64,000 nucleotides of DNA, from assembly GCA_002286715.1 (NCBI GenBank), contig NSJX01000010.1, forward strand, positions 312,656 through 376,655, in the 5' to 3' direction. Source of the stretch: Dentipellis sp. KUC8613. Lineage: Eukaryota > Basidiomycota > Agaricomycetes > Russulales > Hericiaceae. The notes below the pieces were generated by a model. That model saw only the letters and a program-made list of their open reading frames with translations, did no database searches and was not told the origin of the DNA. Shown here piece by piece: positions 58,330-64,000 of the stretch (within the stretch, counting starts at the first letter, position 1; the number at the start of each line of letters is the position of its first letter). A program made the translations under genes and the position numbers.

Positions 58330-61300
58330 TCACAAACACCACCCCACCGCCCCGCGCACGTCCCTCACGACCCGCCCCTCCGACAGGCCCAGCGCAAAGC
58401 TCAAGCACTCGCGCTCGCGATCGCGCATGCCGCGCATCCCGTGTGCCTTGCCGAGGAAGTACCACGCCTCCGCGACGTCCCATCCCGGGCCCTTCGTCAG
58501 GTCCGTCAGCATGCCCACCGCGAGATCCACGTAGTCGGGTTCTACGTCGGCGTCGGACGTTGGTGCGGTGAGGGGGGAAGAGGAGAGCGAGGGGGAGGCG
58601 TTCGGGCCGGCGAGGTATTGCTGACAGAGGTGGATCGTGGCGGGGATGTGGTCGGGGGCGAGGAAGAGTGCTTTGTTGAACGACTGGATACCGCGGATGC
58701 GGTGTCCTAAAGCGACATTGTATAGCCCGAACTGCAGCATACTATCAGCGATGTCCGAGGTATGGTGTTGGAGGGGGGAAAGTATACCTGGACCCAGACG
58801 TTCGGATTCTCCTCGTCCCGCACCTCAGCTTCTTGTATCGCCGCGCGCGCCTGCTCGATCTTCCCGGACCGCCGGAACGTCGCGGCGCTCATGAGCCACA
58901 GGTCGCTCAGCAGTCTCCGTTCGCGCCGTGGACGGTCGCCGTCCTCGCGCGGGATAGCTACAGGTGGTGGTGGTGGCGGCGGAGACTCCGGGCGCGGCAA
59001 TTCCTGGGTTGACGTGAAAGGACTAAATTGGCGCCTGGAATGGATCGAAGAGGCTTGATAGCTCTGTCCAACGAGGTTGTAGAACTCTGCTTCAAGTCAA
59101 TATCAGTCATCCGCATCACGATGAGCAGAGAGGCAGAGACGCACGGGGTGTCGAGCTCGACCGCCTCAGACTGAGGCTATTGCCCCTCCCGACCCCATGC
59201 CCGATCTTCTTCCCGATCGTCGTGATGCGCTGCTGGCCCTTATGCACGCGGCTCTTCAGCATCTTCTGCACCTTCTTCGCCGGCTTCTCCTTGTCGTCGC
59301 TCGAGTTGCGCGGCGTCGTCTTCTCCGCCTCGTTCTCGTGGAACGACCCGTCGCTGTCGCCGGGGTGCATCGGCGTCGCGGGCGTGAACGTGATCGGTAT
59401 GGGCGCAGTCGGGTACTGGCTGTCGTCCGCATCCCCGTCCACGCCTGCGTTGCTCGTCGCCTCGCTCCCCGCGTCTGGATTTGCGCGCCCGTTCTCCGAC
59501 TTGATCTCCATCGACTGCCGGCTGGTGTCCATCGATGTCCGCTCTACATACCAAGGTAAAATATCATATCAGGTGCCTGCCAGGAATGAAGGTGAGCTCT
59601 GACTCACGGCTCTGCTCCTTCCCAACACCCTTCCGCTGCGCGAACCACTCAAACACCTCAATCCACTTCTCACCCGCACCCTCAGGACCCTCCACAAGCT
59701 CCGTCAGCGCCAACTGAGTCATCCGCAGCTGCAGCGCCTGCTCGAACCGCTCTGGTCGCGTCGGGCGCGGGTGGTCGGGCAGAGGCTCCAAAAGCGTCGC
59801 CGCGATGGGCACATCCTGCGCGAGCGGGTCGAGCAGCGGCCCACGCACGGGCGGCGTGCGCTGCCGCGCTGTCGAGCTAGAAGTATCGTCCGTCCGCGCC
59901 GCGGCCGACAGCTCAGTCGCTACCGGCGCGCCGTTGCTCCCGAAATCCTTCACCGTGACGACCCCATTCTCGTGCGCATGCGCACCGCCGTTCATCGTAG
60001 CCGCAGTCGGCGTGTCGGGCGCCTCGCCGTCCGCCTCACTGATAGAACTGCCATTCGTCGTGTCAGTACCGTCGTCGCCGTTTTCGACGATGATGGCGGG
60101 CGCAGCCTTCTCCTCAGGCGCCTCACCCGACCAGAACTGCTCGTCGATCGCCGCGCCGACCTCGAGCACGCCGCGCGCGCCGGCCCAGTCCTCTTCTGCG
60201 ACGAGTAGGAGCCCGAGCACGTGCCAGTACCGGATCTCGCTCGGCTCGAGCTCCACGGCTGACCGTGCGTGGTCGAGCGCGCGGGTGAGGTCGCGGTTCG
60301 GGATGGGGCGGTAGTATGCTAGTGCGAGGTGATAGTGTGCGGCGGCGGACGGGGAGGCGTCGATGGAGTTTTGGTAGTGGGCGAGGGCGGCGGTGAGGCG
60401 GGATGTGCGGGTGAGGTGGTCTTGCTCTAGATGGCAAACGTGTCAGGAGATTAACAAATAAAAGGAGGGAAGCATTTACCAACGATGGCCATGACCGTAT
60501 TCCAGATGCCCTCAGCCAGTTCGACGAGTGCTTTCTGCTCTACATCGTCCGGATTCATACGCGTCTTCGCCTTGTCGAGCATCTCGCCCGCTTCCCTCGC
60601 GTCCTCGATTACTTGCACGTCCTTCGACGGCTCCTCCACAAGTGCCAACCGACACAGCATCCGCGCACCCCACACAAGCGTCGTCACCCAGTTCTCGTCC
60701 GTGTCGCAATCCGCGCCAGACTCCCGCGCCTTGCCCAGAATCTGCGCGTATAGTCGTAGCGTGCGCTTCGCGAGCGCGAAGTCGCCCGCGGTGCTGCAGA
60801 CGCGCACCATATGACGGAACACGCGATGCGAATTGAACGTGAGGCGCGTCGCCCACCAGAGGATCTATGACAATGATGTCAAACCAATTTCACATGCAGG
60901 AAGAGGGGAAGCGCACGTCGACTACCCACCCGGCGTGCTCCCCCGCAGCACCACTCGCTTCCCACACGGCCACACACATGTCCACGAACTCTTCCACCTT
61001 GACATTGCGCTCCCCCGCTCTGGGGAAATGCGTGCACACGCTCAGTATATCGCGGTAATCCCTCACCGCCCGCCGTGCCGCAGGGAGCCAGGCCGCGGTC
61101 GTCGGATCGAGCGCAGCGGAGCTCACTGATGCGTTGGACGGTAGTGGCGGCAGGCCGGGGAGGCGTGACCGGAGGACGAGAGCGCGCAAGTAGAGCGTGT
61201 AGATGGTCGAACGATGTTCCGTACGGAATGTTGGGGGCCAATGTGCACTACAGGTCTGGTAGTGCGCGAAAAGGGACCAAAGGATCGATTCGTCCGACCC

Positions 61301-62341
61301 TCCGAGGTGACAGACACGCGAAGCGATGATGATTGCACGCCACAGTAGCCGTTCGACCCATCTCCACAGCTCCCGGTATCGCGTGAACGAAGTGTATTCG
61401 AGGCGTGCTTGGCCCGTTCCAGTCGTAGGCAAGGGATTAGGAGGTGAGGTACGAGAAATTTCGGCTTCCAACGTCGGCAGATTCTGAACGGCATTCAGAT
61501 AGACGGAAAGCGTTTTATCGGGCTCCTCCGGGGTGAGGATCTCATAGCACATGCCTATAATAGAACTATCGATTACAGGAGCCAGTAAACACGAGGAAGA
61601 GTGGAGACTCACCTTGCAGACAAATACTGCGAACAACCTCCACTGCCGCCCATGCTCTCCCATCCCGTATATCAGCAACCGATGAAGAGGAGTCGATCGA
61701 AACGAAACTCCCAGTGAACGATACGGATGAGTCTCCAGACACGGAGGGGACCTGCAGAGCCAGCGCGGACGACCCGGTTGAACGGACAGAGGTAGACGGG
61801 TTCAGACGGCCATGTGCATCGGCCAGATCACGCACTTGGTTGAGATACGACAGACACTCTTCATGCCGGCCCAGCGCGAACTCGTAGCATGCTAAAAGAA
61901 GTTTTAATGACTGCAGCGAAGGGACGATGAATGGGAGTTACCCTACTACGGGAGGCGTAAACTGAGACGTACATCGGAGTTCGGGGACTCGGATTCGAGA
62001 TTTTTCAGAGCCTCGACACTCTGCGCGGCTTCCTGCCTGCGACCCTCTGCGATAAAGCATTCGTCGCCGAGGACGAGCGGGCCCGCCGGGCTACACGCGT
62101 CCCTGTCCAGCTCACTCTCCGACGGAGCCCCAGCGATGAACAGAGCGAGAGCCTGCGTTTGCGAGGCTATCTCAGCGACTTCGTGGTACCCATGGTTGTG
62201 CTTGTTGAATTTCCGAAGCAATTCTGACCAGGATAAAGGCGCGCCATTATAAGCTTTGGCCGGAGTCGAAGACCCCCAATGTCCGCCGGTGAGTGCAGCT
62301 CTTAGCTGCGTCCAGTAATGCTTGCCTTTGGGTTGAGACAT
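58330..62341 (-). CDS. YPP1: Ypp1/TTC7-like TPR scaffold of the PI4-kinase complex
   Basis: Eight exons (62341-61969, 61891-61613, 61554-60917, 60864-60480, 60426-59608, 59543-59145, 59086-58788, 58731-58330) give 1197 residues. TPR-like helical pairs run through the protein: FALGRHEECLSYLNQVRDLA, AKRTLRLYAQILGKARE, SAAAHYHLALAYYRPIPNRD, EIRYWHVLGLLLVAEEDWAG, DLWLMSAATFRRSGKIEQAR and NVWVQFGLYNVALGHRIRGI. The long Ser/Thr/Asp-rich inserts and the C-terminal block AWYFLGKAHGMRGMRDRERE with CLSFALGLSEGRVVRDVRGA match fungal Ypp1, the TTC7 homologue that holds Stt4 PI4-kinase at the plasma membrane and also affects endocytosis. The donor of intron 1 (C/GTCTCA) is weak; the phase needs it, but the junction near residue 124 should be treated as tentative. 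Confidence 0.83.
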
Positions 62342-62872
62342 AGCGTATTTCTATGGGTGCATGGTAGGTTGCTCCGAGGGTCAAAGAGGTTGGAGAAAGG
62401 GAGCCGAGGGATAGACGAACGTAACAGCAATGAGGAGGAGCAGTTCTGTGACGCAACTCCTCTGCAGTCAGCGGCAAAGGGCTCCATGTGATTGCCTTTC
62501 TGGTCGTAAATCTGTGACTCTCCGTGACCCTTCGTGACCCGTTTATTCCAACCTCGAGTTAGAGGCGAGGCGAGGTCGCCGCCAAAGACGACTTTTTGAC
62601 GGGATTGCCGACTGAATTATTTTTTAGAAGTTGTGGATGCAGGTTGATCCACATTTGACCCACAAAATGCGAAGTTACAGGTATGGAAATTTCTGTCACG
62701 AGATTCGTGACGTCTTTAGTCTTACGATATTAGTTGTTTATGCCACTAATCGGGTGAGTTCGCACGAGCCTTCGCGTTATACCTTCACTGGCACGTCCAT
62801 CGAGTTCACTCAGGCTTGCCTGGCGCAAGTTTGTAACACCTTTCAGCACATACCAAGGATATCAAGTATACC
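62342..62872. promoter_or_regulatory. Divergent promoter of YPP1 and the 62873 gene
   Basis: 531 bp separate two divergent start codons. No gene or clear TATA box is seen. Confidence 0.5.
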
Positions 62873-64000
62873 ATGTCCGAAGCATCGTCGTCTACGCCTT
62901 CTAGCCTCACGCCCCAGTCTACCGGAACGCAGGATTCATCTCCAAATGCCCCCGCGAGCACAACCAAGAAGCGGCGGGCAGCATTCTATCCTAACATCAA
63001 TGGAACGAACAAGCCTCAGAAGCCATTCAGCCGGAGCGCGGCGAAGCGAGAAAGTGTCATGGCTCTGGGCAGTATCGAGCATCTGCAGCATTATTTCACG
63101 AAGACTGGCATCGCGGCGAAGAAAGAGTGAGCACTGATTCTGATCCTGTCACGTCCTGACAGCTGATGATAGGGCCCGCGGATGGCAAGGTCGAACGCAC
63201 GGAGGAAGGGTCTCGTCCCAGCGATTGGTGGCCTGAATGCCCACACGAAGGCCAGCCCGTCTCTGGTCAGTCTGCCGGAGTTCGAGCTGCCACCATCTCC
63301 CGCCATCCCTGCCGTGGACAGACCGGCGTTTCCTCCATACGTGAAGACTTACGAAGTCGACCCGGAGAACCTCAAGCCGGGCGTCATCGAGGACCTCACC
63401 GCCGTCGAGCACACTTGGGGTCTCCGTGCCGGCTCCGAGACCGACACGCCGCCGCATGATCCAGGACTCCTCGGCGTGGACGACGCGACGAAGGGCAAAG
63501 GCCACGCCGAGTTCGATGTCCTAAATCTCCTGAAGACGACGACGCGTGCGATCCGCTCCGTACGAAACTACCAGGTATCTCTGCCCGACGAGACGCTCGA
63601 ATCGCACCGGCAGCAATTCCGCCCGAAATCCCTCTCGACGAGCTCGTACACGCCGAAACGCCAGGCCCTCCGACGCGACATCTCTGCCGAGCCGCACACG
63701 TCCATCCGGCGCTCTGCGCTCGAAGTCCTGACAGCCCTCCGCGCGCTCGAGGAGTCCGCGCGAATACCGCTGTCGGACGATGCGTATGATGCGCAGAGTG
63801 ATCACGGATCAAATTCGAACCCGGGGTCGCACTCTCGCGTTGCCTCACCCACGAATCTATCGGACGCTGATGGTGATGGGGATCCGGACACGTCGTTCGC
63901 GTTCTCTGTCGTCCAGGTGCAGGGCCGGAGAGATTCCGTGCTCGTGTGGGAGGACGAAGAGACGGAGTTTAAGCAGGGCGATGAAGAGGAACACGAGATA
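62873..64000 (+). CDS. Conserved fungal protein, 5' part only
   Basis: Exon 1 is 62873-63126 and exon 2 starts at 63190 and stays open to the window end, giving the first 355 residues. The N-terminus is Ser/Thr-rich and then reads KKRRAAFYPNINGTNKPQKP with FSRSAAKRESVMALGSIEHL and QHYFTKTGIAAKKE, a block I associate with an uncharacterised fungal family. Later come LVPAIGGLN, PPYVKTYEVDPENLKPGVIE and DLTAVEHTWGL, a segment with a basic SYTPKRQALRRDI, and an acidic tail (VLVWEDEETEFKQGDEEEHE). No membrane segment or signal peptide is seen. For the intron, the GATAG acceptor at 63172 would put exon 2 out of frame, while GGCAAG at 63189 keeps the long frame, so I used the latter. The function is unknown to me. 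Confidence 0.7.

Overview
This window reads as nuclear DNA of a mushroom-forming basidiomycete (Agaricomycetes; a wood-decay or polypore-like species is my guess). The basis is the very dense spliceosomal introns of about 50-80 nt with GT..AG ends, GC-rich coding sequence, and families typical of the group: a PriA-like secreted cysteine-rich protein, a GPI-type secreted protein with a basidiomycete N-terminal module, an F-box protein and an mpaB-type (DUF2236) oxygenase. I found no transposon with ends, no CRISPR and no prokaryotic features. Exon joins were worked out by hand from splice signals and reading phase; every complete multi-exon model sums to a whole number of codons.

Layout. 0.7-2.6 kb: an Sfp1-like split C2H2 regulator on the minus strand. 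2.6-12.5 kb: about 9.8 kb with no gene I can support, including simple repeats and a decayed minisatellite. 12.5-18.6 kb: an eleven-exon mpaB-like oxygenase, tRNA-Leu, TAF11, and a divergently transcribed C2H2 protein resembling the INO80 subunit Iec1. 20.3-23.4 kb: a 981-residue low-complexity protein with tandem repeats. 24.4-25.8 kb: a frame-broken gene relic. 26.4-30.6 kb: a PriA-like secreted protein and an F-box protein.

30.8-45.9 kb is the most interesting block: an epoxide hydrolase, a phytanoyl-CoA-dioxygenase-like (PhyH) enzyme, an FAD monooxygenase and three dispersed paralogues of one extended short-chain reductase (SDR-A, -B, -C). The three SDRs share identical six-exon architecture, similar TATA boxes and, for B and C, a 30-nt upstream block that differs at only two positions. 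This looks like a detoxification, aromatic-catabolism or small specialised-metabolism neighbourhood; the pathway is not determined by sequence alone.

47.5-64 kb: a GPI-type secreted protein, a divergent CAX-like cation exchanger that lacks the canonical second signature, a DHA1-type MFS exporter, tafazzin (cardiolipin remodelling), an Ypp1/TTC7-like TPR scaffold of the plasma-membrane PI4-kinase complex, and the 5' part of a conserved fungal protein that runs off the window end.
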